Source of the DNA: Sympetrum striolatum
Taxonomy: Eukaryota > Arthropoda > Insecta > Odonata > Libellulidae
Assembly: GCA_947579665.1 (NCBI GenBank)
Contig: OX388343.1
Location: forward strand, 90,190,254-90,254,253
Length of the DNA stretch: 64,000 nucleotides
Direction: 5' to 3'
This document shows positions 10,920 to 24,548 of the stretch, piece by piece. The notes under the pieces are model-generated. The model worked only from the letters and a program-made list of their open reading frames with translations, was not told where the DNA came from and did not search any database. Each line of letters begins with the position of its first letter. Within the stretch, counting starts at the first letter, position 1. The position numbers and the translations under genes were made by a program.

Positions 10920-13900
10920 GTAAGATGATCATATAACTCTTCGCCAACACTTTCCATTAAGTGTCTCAAAGAAAGCGAGAATTTTGATGGCTTGCAGGAG
11001 ACTATTATCGATTTTTAAGCTTAAGCGACCTTTGACATTCCGGAAAAAAACAATCTTCCCTCTATGGAAGTGCTCGACAAGTCGGCTCTCTCGGAACAGA
11101 GCGAATTCTAGGACTCCCACAGAGCATTTTATCGGAATCTCTTCATTTGCAAGAACAATCAGTCGGTTTATGTGGTTTCAAACAGTTCCTCTAGAGTAAT
11201 TAACAACGCTGAACCGCGGTGAAGAGAAATGTCCGTGACACCTTCTGTGCTACAAACAGTTGAAGACAAGGTTCTAACTTTGTTCAGAAAATATTTTCAT
11301 GGATGTTATTATATCTGATCCTGCCTACAGCTTTCTATCGATTGTACTCTACTCGATGGTTTCCATCCTTTAGGCACAAATTAGTTGTGTAGATTAATGA
11401 CTCCATGCAAATAGCTATTTTTTCGCACTTATAATTGATTTTTTTTCATACAAGGCTTTTCGTATAAAATATATAATTTGGCGTAGGATATAAGGTATTC
11501 AGCAGTGACAAAATCAAGAACTAATATTTTAAGCGATTGTAAGCCAAATTTTTAATGGGTAGAGGTGAAATAATCTTTGAGTATGCCAAACTGCTCTTCT
11601 TCTCTGCCTTTTTACATTCATCCACGTTTAAATTGCATTCTCAGTCACAGTAATATCCGTTCTCCTATCCTCGTTCTCCATAGATTGGAAGATTCTATGT
11701 CTTCTTTTCCCAGATTTTCTTCTTCCTTGATATTTATAGTGCATTTGACTATCTTTCCTCTTCTATTCTGTGAACATGACCTTGATATTTGCAAGTTCCT
11801 CTTTGGATCCTTTACATCGCTGATTATTCCACGTTTATTAATTGTCCTATATCATCATATTGTTCGTAATTCTTTAGGATGTATAGCTACTCTTTTTACT
11901 TTATCATAACGCCTCACCATTCCACTTCCGCCGCTTCTTTTTCAGATTTTACGTTTTTATACAAACTCTCTGCACCTTTCGAAAATATTCTCTCCACTAT
12001 TAATTTCAGGATTCTCTACTTAAATTATTTATATGTTCCTCATTGAATACCGTTCAGCATCTTCATTGAAACATATTCCATTGTGGAATTTCTATTCGTT
12101 TTCTAATTCTGTCATGAATTTTAGCCGCATTACGCATACCTTATAAGCAAATCTTATTCCTTAGATTTTCTTTCTCGCATTTTTTATCTACGGTCAGTTG
12201 CTATCAACCTCTTTCAAATGTTACGTCACACTAAATAGAGAAAAGAGAAACCGTCAACGAAATACAAAAATTATAGATTGGAAAGAAGTTAGCGATAACA
12301 ACCTTTAGTAAGGTCATGAGAAAGCATTGGATTCTTGATTTCCAATGGATTGGAAACGTGAGTGATTTCATAGGCTCAGAATGAAACATTCAAATATAAC
12401 GCTATATCTGCTGTTACTGCATCTCTAGCAAGGAGTCATCAGGTAGACCTCCGAGATTGGAAAATTACATCTGCGAAAAAATTTCTAATTCGCAACAAGG
12501 AGGAAATATATATAATAATTGACGAGTGATAGACTTTCTCCTTGTGATGTTGGTTATTTCTTTAAAAATTGTCAGTTTATGCTAAAAACTTCAATAAAGC
12601 TAAATATATTAAGAGTGGTAAATTCAACTAATAACATTCCAACGCAAATATTTTATTGATGCAAAATATTTTATATATATTTGTGTATTTTACTTGGAGT
12701 AAAAATATCATATTGTACGAGACTAAACTAAACTATTAAACATTGATATCGTTTCAAATTTTTTAGGGGAAGATCGTTCATCCATTCACCGTTGATTTGA
12801 TAAAATTGTCCGATTGTTCGCTAATAAATTAGTTGAAAAGGGTATAGCTTGCGCGAAATCTTCTTATGTATTGAAAAAATATTGAAGGAAAATAATTATC
12901 CTTAATACATACGACGAACTTATTTCTGCAATTCAAATATTGGAATAGCTTCGTGGAAATTTCGATGGAAAATATTTTACCAAGCATAATACTAAAAAAA
13001 AAATTTTCATTAATATTTTTTTACTCTTAATGGAAACTTTGATATGAATACTCGTACAATTAAAGTTTATCTTCCAGAATACTGAACGAATGTCCTCAAG
13101 GTATGAACCGTGAAAAGTTTCCCGTTGCTTGCATCAAATCGCGAGTATCTTCTACGAGATCACTGCGAGTGAGGTGTTTTAAAGATCAGGCAAGTTAGGC
13201 GCCTGTAATGAGACAATTGCTACTCGCTATCGATGAAGGTTATGAGGCTAGTTTACAGCTATGAAGTTTTATCACCTTACGGTGGATGTACGCCTGCAGC
13301 GATCATTTCGCGATATCTCTTTGTATTTTTACACAATTTTCCTACCTGGTGTATTCTATTCAAATCATGGAATCTCTGAATGGTAATTGGCATCCCCCTT
13401 TCTTAGCTCGTAAAGTCCAAGTTTACATATAGACAAATTTATCCTCTCTGGCTCAGTATTCAATTGTTTCTCTTCCCTCTTTTGACCTTCCCTCGTTTGA
13501 GATTCTCCTCTTTTTCGCCTATTTTTACGTTACTCTGTCGACTATTTTACGCTGAGATCTTTCCGCACTGGCGAAATCGTTTCGTTTATCTTGAAAGTCC
13601 ATTCTTTTCCGTTACAGCGCTCACGCGACTCGGATAAAAATCCCCTCTTTTATTCCGGAAGCTCAATTTATATCTTCACTATTTCCTAGGTATCTCCTTT
13701 AACCAGATCTTTATTTCTTTCTTTCCTTGTGAGTTCTTCCATAAAATCGTCGACACAGCCGATTTCATTTTAGTGGATTCAGGTTCATTTTTTCGGAATT
13801 CGTTCTTAGTTTTCCCTGAAGCGTGCTATTCTAACTTATAAAAGGTTAATCAAATCTAAAACTATTTGAAGGTTATTTTTATGTCTTCAAGTGAACTGAA

Positions 13901-15630
13901 TGAACGAATAAGCGAGTTAATTTCTAAGCTTTCTGATATTGAATTGAGTTGAGAAGTAAATAATAATCATCTATAAGGAAGCTAGTTGAGATTTCTTCTA
14001 CTCTACTGTGCTGTTTTGCTTGCTGAAAAGAACAGATGCAACGAAGAAAAGTTGAGGGTTTGATTCGTGGAATTAGTGGATGTTTTCCTTACTTCAACCT
14101 AATATCTGATGGTGTAAGAGAAAAATTGACAATTACTTTACGTGACATTATTTCACGTCAAAGATGTACATATGTACATCCTTATGCACCTTCATAAGTG
14201 ACAGATTACTGAGAAATTTTAGATTAATTCTTTGTCATTTTGTACATAAGAAATAAAAAGGCAGTTAATACCTTAAGACCTCTGAAGGTATTTGTGAAAA
14301 TTGTATTTCTGAGTCATTAATTAATAAGACCTTTATTAAGTGTATTTGGAAATGAAATAATCTGAGATATATATATACACATAGGCACGCTAACTTTCTG
14401 GATGATATCGGGTCACTGAATCTTCTTGACTTAATATTCCTTCGAATTTTAAGCGAAGCGCGTTAAATTAATACTTTATAAAATTAATGATATGAGGTTA
14501 ACTGATCAAAAAGTACTGATTATCGTGAAGGCAGTACGGGAAAGTTGGTAGAGCTAAGTATCGTTTAAATGAGGAACTCGATAAAACTTTTAGGTTCCAT
14601 TAAAAGTTTAATTAACTTCTTCCTTTAGTCTTGATAACAAATTAATGGCTAAGAAGAATTCAAAAAGTAATTGTGAAAACAAAGAGATACGTTTGAAACT
14701 ATAAATTTTGTATTTGATTCCTGATACGTTGATCATTCCCTAGTAAATGATATGGAAAATTCACTCCCTTAAGTCCTAATGTAATTTAAATGGCCGCATG
14801 GTCATATAACGTGACACTTTTTACCTCCTTTCATCAATTAGAATGTCTGGTTGTATTAGTCCCAGTCCTACCATGATACAGTGATTTGATTTCCTCTCTT
14901 TAGTTCAAATGCATTTAATTTTTCATATTCTCTGATTTTATTACGATTGGAAGAACTAATAACCTTGTTTCACTTTACTTGAAACGATTCCAGCCATTAA
15001 CACATTATAAATGATGGTCTTGATTTCTACCATGATTTTAAATGATTTCTGTTTGAATTACATCCAGACTAATTCAATCAATGCAAAATCTGAGCTAATT
15101 GGATTGTCATTATAGAATGCCCTAATTTTATTTTTAATCTTCACTCATTTTTATAATAGATTGTTTAATTTGACAAAGGTGTGGGGAGTATCTTAAACAT
15201 GAAATATATATTATTTTATTTTTCAATAACGCCATGAATTCGTCAAAGAAGTCGTTTTCTATCATCGCCTGTATTTTGGAAGACTTATTTGCGCCGTTCT
15301 TATCGACATCCTTTCGCTTTTTCCTAAATCGGAAGCGATTGGTGTTATTAAGGTAATAGTGAACGTGTCTATCGAATAAACTACGTTTATGCGTTTATAT
15401 TCTTCCATGTTCCATTTAAAGCCATGTCATTATTAATAATCATGGCTCGTTTAGATTTGTAGTTAGATTTGTATGTCACAGTCGATTCTCTCTTAAAAGA
15501 GACGTCAGTGTGCCAAAATCATATCAAAACCACTTCTTCTATCGTATTTCTAAAGTAATGTAATTTTTCTATGAATACGTGGTAATAATTCTGCCAAGCT
15601 GGGTATATTCACCTTGTCTCAACCACTTAC
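10920..15630. other. No recognised gene
   Basis: Low-complexity AT-rich DNA with a pyrimidine-rich part near 13430-13830. A 110-codon open frame at 11577-11909 was considered and not accepted. A pair of palindromic stretches lies at 14140-14180. Nothing else stands out. Confidence 0.6.
14140..14180. repeat. Two adjacent palindromes
   Basis: ACGTGA and TCACGT (14140-14145 and 14153-14158) form a short inverted pair. It is followed at 14163-14180 by the perfect 18-bp palindrome GATGTACATATGTACATC. Either could be a dimeric protein-binding site or a small hairpin. No adjacent gene supports a choice. Confidence 0.6.
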
Positions 15631-15861
15631 CTCAGGTCGTGAAATTTCTCCACAGCTCAATCGCCTCGCTCGGCTTCTCTTTTGAAATCCACTCCGTAGG
15701 AATTTTCTCCGCGTGAATGGAAACAAATTGGAGAGAAGATTGCTTCGGCGAAGCGTTGTCTTATTTATCCACCGATGTAAATTCAAATTACGGTAATTTT
15801 GGCGGTTGAGATGATCTCTCTCTTCCTCTCTTATCGCCCGATCACAAACTGGACGACGCAT
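15631..15861 (-). CDS. Candidate exon, unknown basic peptide
   Basis: On the minus strand an ATG at 15861 opens 77 codons that end in phase 0 at the consensus donor GAG|GTAAGT (GT at 15630-15629). The peptide is rich in Arg, Asn and Leu, begins MRRPVCDRAIREE, and has no recognised domain. The frame sits in an island richer in G+C than its surroundings. No partner exon was found. Chance is a serious alternative, since GC-richer islands hold few stop codons. Confidence 0.22.
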
Positions 15862-16119
15862 CAAAAAACTCTTCCATTCGTTGCTAAATTATGCGTGAAT
15901 CATACCCTCTGCAAAACTGACACTTTTCATACCGTCGATTACCCCTCACGAACCATGCCGAGAATCCCTGTTTCGTCGACCTTCTGCGAGGTTTGATAAA
16001 AAGTTATTCGTTTTTAAGCCATAAGGATGATTTTACTGTGACGTAAGTTGGGATGGTTGAAAAAAAAATAAAAAATGCTCGTCGGAGTAATTTATATATT
16101 CTACAATTACCAATTCCAT

Positions 16120-16141
16120 TAAGAGAACGTAAGTTCTCTTA
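16120..16141. repeat. Perfect 9-bp hairpin
   Basis: TAAGAGAAC and GTTCTCTTA are exact inverted copies around the loop GTAA. The hairpin stands alone in non-coding sequence at the edge of a GC-richer island (16130-16510). Confidence 0.7.
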
Positions 16142-16927
16142 CTTCCCGAGGGAGGGATTCCTTCTCTCTGAATCAGGGATCGATAACCTTTAAATGACCT
16201 CCGTCGGTCCAGGACACCCCTGATTGTCAACAGGCTCTTCAAACCGCAGAACCCATTTCCTAATTGCTCTCAAGATTCACGAAGCAGAGCTGATTAGCTC
16301 AAATGCCAACCCAAAGGACACTATTGGCTCAGAATCACAAACCGATTAGGATTTAATATCTTCATCCCGTAAAACCGTCCAGTTCGCACTAATTGAATTC
16401 GGAGAATAATTTTATTTCGGAGGAGGATGGTCATGATCGAGCGTGTCTCATTTAGCCAGGTTGGAGAGGGTATCCTTAGGCGGAAATACTCCGTCGAACG
16501 AAGTTTAAATTTGGTCAAACAGTGGTTAAAATCAATCGGCGTGAATTAATAAACCAAATCGTATCGCTTGAATCTATGGTTTGAATTACAGCGATTATAT
16601 TTGTGCAAATATAGCCATTAATGGTCTTATAATTACTTAATTTATCGATCCAACCCTAAAAACTAAGATCAAAGCGAAACTTACTTTCCCCAGCCCGAAT
16701 TCCAGGTTTAATACTCGTACATATTTTCTAAGCAATGAGTATCGCGGTAAGTGAGACCCGCTTATATTGACGCAAATCAAATTTTGAACGTCTAATGAGA
16801 TTAAAATATACCATTTTTGGGGTTCTTTATCTTATCGAGTCCCATGCCCTCAAATTTATTCATTGATTTGGTATCTCCCATCAAATTCAATGAATTTAAA
16901 AATGCAAAATATTGGCGAAATTATTTG

Positions 16928-17233
16928 CTAAACGCCCTCAGCTGTTAATTGAGCTAAGAAAGGTCGAAGCTCGTCGTCCTTTTGTATTTTTTCGCTCCCG
17001 ATGTTAACGACCTTCACACCGGACGACATTCCGAGTTGGACCAAATAAAACAAACCCGTGGGGGCGAACCGTCTTGATTTACATTCACCCGTCTTCCCTC
17101 GAGTAATATTCATAAAGAGAACCTGTAAAGCGGCGTTCACTGAGCAGCGTTCGTTCCTAAGTGATTCCTGGAGATTCACTTTCTCTGTGCCACTAGGGTG
17201 AAATGGGATGGTTTTTGAAGAAGCATATGGCAT
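16928..17233 (-). CDS. Hypothetical 101-residue open frame
   Basis: A complete ATG-to-TAG frame on the minus strand, starting MPYASSKTIPFH and ending LTAEGV, in one of the larger GC-richer islands (about 16930-17660). The composition is protein-like: mixed charges, a short hydrophobic patch (TGLFYLVQLG), no long homopolymers. I recognise no family, signal peptide or membrane segment. It could be a small intronless gene, part of an exon, or a chance frame. No promoter or poly(A) signal clearly belongs to it. Confidence 0.25.
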   Translation of the reverse strand: MPYASSKTIPFHPSGTEKVNLQESLRNERCSVNAALQVLFMNITRGKTGECKSRRFAPTGLFYLVQLGMSSGVKVVNIGSEKIQKDDELRPFLAQLTAEGV

Positions 17234-20154
17234 GCGTGCGGGGGTGGCTTGCAGTTTAGGGGGGAAGAATCGTTAGGGGAAGAGGGTGTGCCAAACTAAT
17301 GGATCAATATGAAGGCGGTTGCTCCCGCGCCAAGGACCCTCTTCGTCCCAGTTTCGCCCCTTATGAAAAAATTCCTCCGCGCTCTTTGAGGTTCTAGAAA
17401 GAGTAGCTTCGAAGCTGTCAGTGAAAACTGTGGACCACTTTCTTGCCTTGTTTAGCTCAACGTAGGACTCGTTTAAAAGAGCAGTACCGCGTCTCTAGCG
17501 ATTTAGAACGATGTCGAATTGAGTTCTGCCGAATTCTAATGATGGCTATCGACCGGGCATCTACCGCTTGCACATCTATTGTGCTTGCGTAAACGTTTGC
17601 CGCTTGGACATTGTATTGTGAAAGATCCGTAAAAGTCACTAAAGGAAGTAGTAAGGTACACGATGTACACTCCGAATGATAGAATATTAAATTGTATATA
17701 TTTATTATTACATATATTTTGTAATATATTTCGGATAGCAATGCCACGTTTTTTTGTTACTTTATAATAACAATAAATAAATAATTTCATCGATGACTTA
17801 AATGTCATAAATATCGGAATTTATTCTTTTTTCTTTCCTATGTTATAAAAATTGGAAATTCAAAGTATTTTTAGCATGGGAGGGACTCTTTAGAGCGTTA
17901 ACGCTAAGTTATTAAAAACGATTTGATATTGAGAAAGGGTGAAAAACCTCCGATGTTATGACTGAGTCGTCGGTTTTTGGATGGAATCCAAATCAACGGA
18001 ATTGATCAAAATTCGCTCAGACAGAGAGCCATCGTTATGGATTCATGAGCAGTCCTTTCTCTTTCACATTTATTATTTCAAATTTCGTAACTTACGTCTA
18101 ACCTTCTCAATTTCTGAAATTCTGTAAGGACTGTGGATGAATTGATATGAAAAGAATAATTTACTCATAATTTCTGTGAAAAATATTGATACTATGGAGT
18201 TAGAAATAAGTTTTTTCTAACGTTTATTTTATTCTCTTATCCAACACTGTTATCAGTGATTCAGGAGACATTTAACTCATAAATTCGGCATTAGTTGGAT
18301 TATAATGTCTTCCTTATAAAGACGTTGTTATGTCATATTACGTCTACATGCTTCCTCGATTAACTAACTTAGACATATGTGAATCAGATTTGAATAATTT
18401 ATTTTTCATGTTGCTTAGGAAAAAGAATTCAAATAGGCTCAATGTGTTATTAATAGTTATCATGCATTTACTTCAGATCTGACTCCCAAAAAGAATAAAC
18501 AGTAAAAAAAATGATACTTCACCTAAGTAATCATTCTTACATAGCTCAGCCACCGCATCAATCACTTCTACTTTTCATTTAACAAATGGTGAATTATTCT
18601 TCATAATTACTAATTTTCAATTACATTAAGCACGCATACATTTTCGTATTTTTAAATTAACTATTTCAACCACATCTCTACGTGTTTCTTGTACTATATT
18701 CAAGAAGTTATCATTGCTCTTCTGGGAAATTTATTTTGATATCCATCTTTTCTGTCTCAAGGTTTCCTGTAATTATTATTTAACTTATGGCGGAATTAAA
18801 ATTACAACGGGTATTAAATGAATATGCTACGCTATGATCGAAGGGATGAAATACAATTTTAAAAATATGCGGCGCCACAAATATAGTTATAAAAATATAA
18901 ATTATTATAGACAAGATAAACTGTGTAAAAACCTAAAGAAAAACAGAAGTGACATCTAGCGACATGCCTGTGACACTAGGTGCACACCTATAATGCAAAG
19001 ATACTTTCTTTCCGTCATTTCTATGTGAAGCTATTACAGCACTCACAGTGAGCAAAATTACGGGTACATATAAACAGTAGTGGTTATGACCGTCAAATTT
19101 CCGTAACAGTTTCAAAATTTATAGCGTCCAAAAAACTGTACAAGAAAAAGCGGTTTGGCAACCGCTTCGGGGGAAGCTTTATCACGATTCAAATTAAACG
19201 CTAACATATAATCGATAAGAATGTAATATATATATTCCGAGGAAATTCTGGAGTTTTCGTAAAATTTCTTGAATCAGAATGGGATGAAAACATTCTGCAG
19301 TAAGTAGAGAATCAGTCGTTTTTATTTGTTCACTTGATGAAGATGTGTGAAAGGGGATAGTGTTGGGCTCAGGAGAATCGAGGTGCTAATGTGCGATCTT
19401 TTAAATCCCCTCTGTTATCCGAGAAGAGCGGTGATTTGTAAAAGGGTATCGTTGGAGAGTGATTGATTGAGCTATCCATTATTCGCTGCGTACACACAGA
19501 GAAGGACGCCCGAGGGAAATGAGGAAGAGCAAATATACCTATACTTTAATGATCAGTATTTTGTTCGTTTTCGTTCATTTTAAAATTAAGATATCCCTTG
19601 AAAATTTTTGCCGTCCAAAATATAATTTTTTGAGATAATTATCAATCCCTCGTCACTCCGTTTCACTCAAAGGGGATGCTAAGAATTCAGCAGAAGATAA
19701 TGCTGTTTATGATAAGAAAATTGTTAGCTCTCCTAAGTTTCCGGCACTTATATTCATTGTAGACATGCGGCAATCAAGTGCAAAAATCTCTCTTCTATCG
19801 TCAAGCTAAACTTGAATAATTTTTTTATCTTCAGTGTCGCCAATTGAGTTGAAAGATCAATTTTTAACCTGCAAAATACCCAAACCCCGCTATTCTAAGT
19901 GGGGCTTGTGTGAATTACAGAGTCTAAATTCCCGTTTGAAATATTTGAGTCTGAGATTTTTATTTATCGCAGTAACTAGAGGACGTTTACTTATAAAAGT
20001 TTCACAAACGTTAATTCTGGCTTCATTTGTTGAGGATTATTTATTTCTAAACAAGTAACCAAGCCAATAGCCATCTTTATTTGAACTAAAACCGTTCATT
20101 CAATTATAAAAATGTAGTGATTGATGAATTATTGCATGTGAATACCTCATATTT
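17234..20154. other. No recognised gene
   Basis: The island that starts at 16930 continues to about 17660. AT-rich DNA with no recognisable exon or repeat follows. A smaller GC-richer patch lies near 19370-19540. Confidence 0.6.
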
Positions 20155-20290
20155 AAGTGAGCAACGCTTTCGGCTTTGGAGAAAGCAGTCACGGTTTCGA
20201 TTCCAGGTGTGGGCTTATATGCGAAATGACCTAAGCTGCCAAAGCACTTTAATATTTTACTGCCCTGTGTGAATAAAGCGCAATTCTCGC
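20155..20290 (+). mobile_element. tRNA-derived SINE, copy A
   Basis: A box-B-like GGTTTCGATTCC lies at about 20193-20204, 30 bp after CGCTTTCGGCTTTGGAGAAAG. It is followed by ATATGCGAAATGACCTAAGC. The same order (GCGTTTGCCTTTGGTGAAAG, box B, then ATATATGAAATGACCTTGG) is found at 28645-28760. The two are therefore copies of one family with a tRNA-like head and a unique body, the usual design of a SINE. Box A is weak and the 5' end is approximate. No functional tRNA fold can be drawn. Confidence 0.6.
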
Positions 20291-20737
20291 ATAAAATGCA
20301 TAGTTTGCTACATTAATGACCGTTTTGGCTGATTATTCAAAAATACATAAATTAGGACGCTATAATGCACGCTCCTAAAATCCCTTTTTTGTTCACCCAC
20401 TAAAAATTTTTTTATGTGGAGATTTTACATTATCTCTTCACAGGCTGAAAGATTCTTGCAGTAATATTTTAAGACGAAAGATCAAACCATCGGAGTATGA
20501 AATGATATAAATCATGAGCCGTTTCTTTTGTTATGCGTCCATATGGAACCCCTGAGAAGTGCCCAAACCGCTGGAGGTCCATATAAACTGTTCTGAGTAT
20601 CTCTTCCGTGATAGCTCCCCACAAAAAATACAAGAAGGGGGAATCGCTTTTAGTATTTATCGATGTTTATACTATTAAACGATGTTAAAGTGAAAAATGT
20701 TGTCCAAAATAAATATGTGCACTTGAAAGCATAGCTT

Positions 20738-20990
20738 ATAATAATAATAAATGGCCTTTATTCGGGCAAAGTTGGGACTAGAAACTCCCTTCTTACACCT
20801 AGCCCATCGTCATATGCGAAACAGAAAGAAAAAGATAGTTTTCAAAAGTACACAAAGAAAAGTAATATGTGGATTGAAAAAACCTAAGCTGAGGCTCAAG
20901 AAAAAATTTCCACTGCTGGAAAACACTCACAAGAGGGGGAGTGTGAAAAACCTGCGGAATCTACAGATAGAAAACTATATTTTTGATGAA
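20738..20990 (-). mobile_element. Probable LINE 3' end (minus strand)
   Basis: Read on the minus strand the segment ends in GCCCGAATAAAGGCCATT followed by a TTA/ATT microsatellite (20738-20750). This is a common finish for non-LTR retrotransposons whose tail is a short simple repeat instead of poly(A). The plus-strand 80-codon frame at 20751-20993, rich in Lys and Arg, is the antisense of this region and is probably not a gene. No reverse-transcriptase motif remains, so the copy would be strongly 5'-truncated. The upstream limit is a guess. Confidence 0.4.
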
Positions 20991-23900
20991 TGAGAAAGAA
21001 AAGGGTTATGATAGACAGGCAGTGAAAATATAGAAATTGTACAAAAAGAAAGGGGAAAAAAAATAACTGCACTACAAACAATCAGATAAAATAAATCAAC
21101 CTCACTAAGCTGACATTAATTATAGATGAATTAAATAATTAAAATTAAAAAATACAAATGAAAGATTAAAAGGTACACTGAAAATTATCAAAAACATAGT
21201 TTATAGGAAATTGTTAATGTGAATGTGCTTGAATGTAAGCTTACAATTGTTGTATCCTTGCTCGTTTAGTATCAAGCCAATTAGATGATGGAGTTAGATT
21301 TGACAGATGATAAGAATTTCTCTGAGGAATAATCACATCGTAAAAAAATGTTACATAAATATAGTGAAATGAAAAACTCCTTCTTCGCTCTTTTTTCCTT
21401 CCGTTTATTTTCCTTATATTCGGACCGCTTTTCACGAAAACAAATGTTTTCCTTCGTATTACAGCACTTTATTCCTTTTCTTCCTTGTGCTAGTTTTTCC
21501 TTTCACTGACCCTGAGAATTATGTCAAATCCCGACTCAGTTATGCAATGCCTCCGAAGAGGAGTTTCCCCGTGTTTTTATCTCCAACTTCCTTATTGCTG
21601 TTTTCCTTTCGATGATAGTGGGAACAGATCTCTTAATTCTGTGGCATTTTTGGTCAGAATAATTCATAGTACTCGAAATAATAAGATAATTACCACCTCA
21701 TATTTGGAACCTCACCAACGACACTCATTTTCCTTTGCTGGATGAATGTTACTCCTTTCATGCTCGTGGTATAAATACTGTTTTTTACCTTATTTTACAA
21801 TTTGATTTCATTATGGCGATTCATAATCTGATAAATTTAAATCAAATTTATTGATTTAATTGAAATGTTCGCTTTTAGATGTTATTACTTTTTTATTTTG
21901 AGATCAAAATATGCGAATTTTTCATTTTATGAAAGATGTAGTTTGGTTCGGCTTTAAATATACTGTATTATGAATATTTATCCTCTCACGTTATTAGGAA
22001 CACAATTCATATTAAGTATTTATATTTTGAAATATAATTTCTATTTCTAGTTCGTCGAGATATAGTATTTTTCCCTTAGCTTTTACTTACAGCAATGTTA
22101 ACGAGGAGTAAACCGACAAGTAAATATTGAATCAGCCTTTGTGTAACGACATATTATTCTTGCTAAAGAAATAATTTATTTATCATGCAATATTTTTCCT
22201 CGAAACGGCAAAATATTAGTTTTCATGTAGTCTAAATTAGATTCTAAAATGTCCTATTCTTATTTTTGAAGCCGATTATTTCAGGATTTTTTTACTCCAA
22301 AATATAGGTTATGTAATGCTAAAAATATCAGACATTTCCACGCGCCTTATTGATACAAGGTCATTTGCCTATTTTTCTCAGACAACAAAGACAACTTCAA
22401 GCTGGTATAGTTTTGCTCATTCCTATTTAATACATCTTATCATTCGAATGAAATACTTCTTATGCCGCATAAGTGAGTAAGTAGGCCAGTGGAAGTCACC
22501 TTAAAATGCTTCTTCCTTCAATATTCCAGTTTCCCTTCTCCGAAAACCGCGAGACCCTTGTTGTGGTTAAGCAAACGCTAATTAAGGTAACTACCGCAAA
22601 AATTAACGAGCCTAAGAGTATTTCTTCTGTGAGCGAGATATCTTATCTATTTTAGCGAAAGGGGAGAGGATGTTTACTCGGTTTTTCTCCCTTCAGTTCG
22701 GGCGAACACAAAAAGATGGTGATTCAGAAGGAAAATAGGTCGTACCTAAGGTCAGCAAGGATTATGCCTCTTGAGGGAGCCCCTCTCGTTACAATGCTTA
22801 TCTTCCTCGTTGACGCGCCTCTGTTTTCAATAACATCTTAAACGACTGATGAAATATCCAGAATGAGTTGGTTTACGGCAGGTCTAATCGAATGTTTGGA
22901 ATGTACCCGGAGATCTATTTATTTTGCTCGAAGACAAATAGTGAGTGAGATATGCAGTGAAAAGTGCTAGAAATCAGCATCAATGAGTAAATATATCCGT
23001 ACATGAGTTAGCAATCTGAAAGAGTGATGCCGTAAATCATAATGAGATTTAAACAAAAAAACGTAGAAAAATGTATAAGACAACAAAGAACTCGGCGATA
23101 AAAATAGTCTTGAGTTTATGTAATTCCAATGAAAAAAACGAAAAGAAAGGCTTTATTGAATAACTAAAAATGTTGGATTCAAAATGTTTCCCAACCTCTC
23201 GACCTTTAAGGATCTTTTCTTAACCCTCCCATTTAGAAAAAATTATAAAAATATATTGGGGACAGTTCATATCAAATATATTTTAGCGCATCGTTTAATC
23301 TAATTCAGATTTTAAAACGTTCTTATCTCATTTTTTTAAGCCGATCTTTCCGATTTTTTGGCTTCAAAATTAAAAAAAGACGTATTAACGGTTTTAATAG
23401 ATTGTTAAATTTTAGGATGAACTGCAGATCTTTAAATTTGAAAAGCTCTTTCAGAAGGATACGCTATAAAATGAATTTTAGCAAACATAGGAATAGAATT
23501 AACTTAGAAAAATGTATAATTATTGAACAAGTCCATCTTCTAAAGCTAAATAAACTATTAAAAAGGTTGGTAAATATTTACAACCATTTCACAACAACAT
23601 TGTAATCAATTATTTCGGTTGTATATGCCTATATACCTCTTATAAACCATATATGTTATTTATTGATATGCACTCTTAAGAAAAATACCTTAAAAAGGGG
23701 TTTTTTAAGACGTTAGGTTCTTCTGAATTAATTCCTTTAATTACTCTGTGACCAAAATAGCGATACTATTCAGAAATATTGAGGTTAAAATAGTGAAACT
23801 GTTGCTCGTTTTGAGTCGAATCACCGTATTATAATTGAAGTACCTTAAAATTAATCTCTGTGAAATTTAACCTTACGGAATTACTTAAAAGTCTGCTTTC

Positions 23901-24403
23901 AGTAATTGTCTCTGAAATTTGAATGTCTTACCCCTTTTCATCCATTCTAAATGGATATAAAATAACGTAGTAGTATGATTAGTGCTCTATGAAAATGATC
24001 ATTTTAATATTCAATATTTGAAATTATGAGTTGATAAAATGAGATATGTATTAATAATCATGATAATGAACCGTTGTTAATTAAAGTAGAGGTTTAATTT
24101 CGAGGACTGAATTCGGCCATGCCCTAAGTTTATTCCTCTTCATAGGTCTCCTAAGTTTAGTATCCGCATGCCAATTAATTCAATAATCACGTAGCAAATT
24201 CCATTAGAGGTGAGTCAGAAGGCAGGAATGCTCATTAATGGATAACGCCACTCTGTCTAGGTGAATTTTGATATATCACCTTCATTTGATTCCCTCCAGT
24301 ATATTGAGAATCGATAAAGCAGAAAATAGCTTGGAAGAATTCAAAACTACTAATTATTATACTAAGAATTTAATAGCTTGGTCTCAACCTTGTGGTAGTC
24401 ATT
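20991..24403. other. No recognised gene
   Basis: AT-rich, with a GC-richer patch near 22450-22900. Short open frames are present (for example 21521-21745 and 23402-23605), but none resembles a known protein or ends at a convincing splice site. Confidence 0.6.
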
Positions 24404-24548
24404 ATGTAGACAAATAGAAATGAAACTTTTACGCATTAACTTAAAATATTCTTATTTCACTACAATGGCTTATGTAATATATATATATATTATATTGCTT
24501 TGATTTTCTGTGGTAAAATGTAAAAGTTTCATTTCAATTTGTCTACAT
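24404..24548. mobile_element. MITE with 29-bp terminal inverted repeats
   Basis: The first 29 bases (24404-24432) and last 29 bases (24520-24548) are inverted copies with a single mismatch, starting ATGTAGACAAAT. The 87-bp interior is AT-rich, holds an (AT)n run near 24477-24490, and has no coding capacity. This is the classic form of a miniature inverted-repeat transposable element. The superfamily cannot be told: a target-site duplication is not clear in the flanks, and the terminal bases do not match Tc1/mariner or piggyBac ends that I know. Confidence 0.8.

Noticed and set aside
11577..11909. 110-codon frame whose antisense looked like a decayed LINE coding region
   Set aside because: No reverse-transcriptase or endonuclease motif can be read on the minus strand, and the frame begins with a non-ATG codon.
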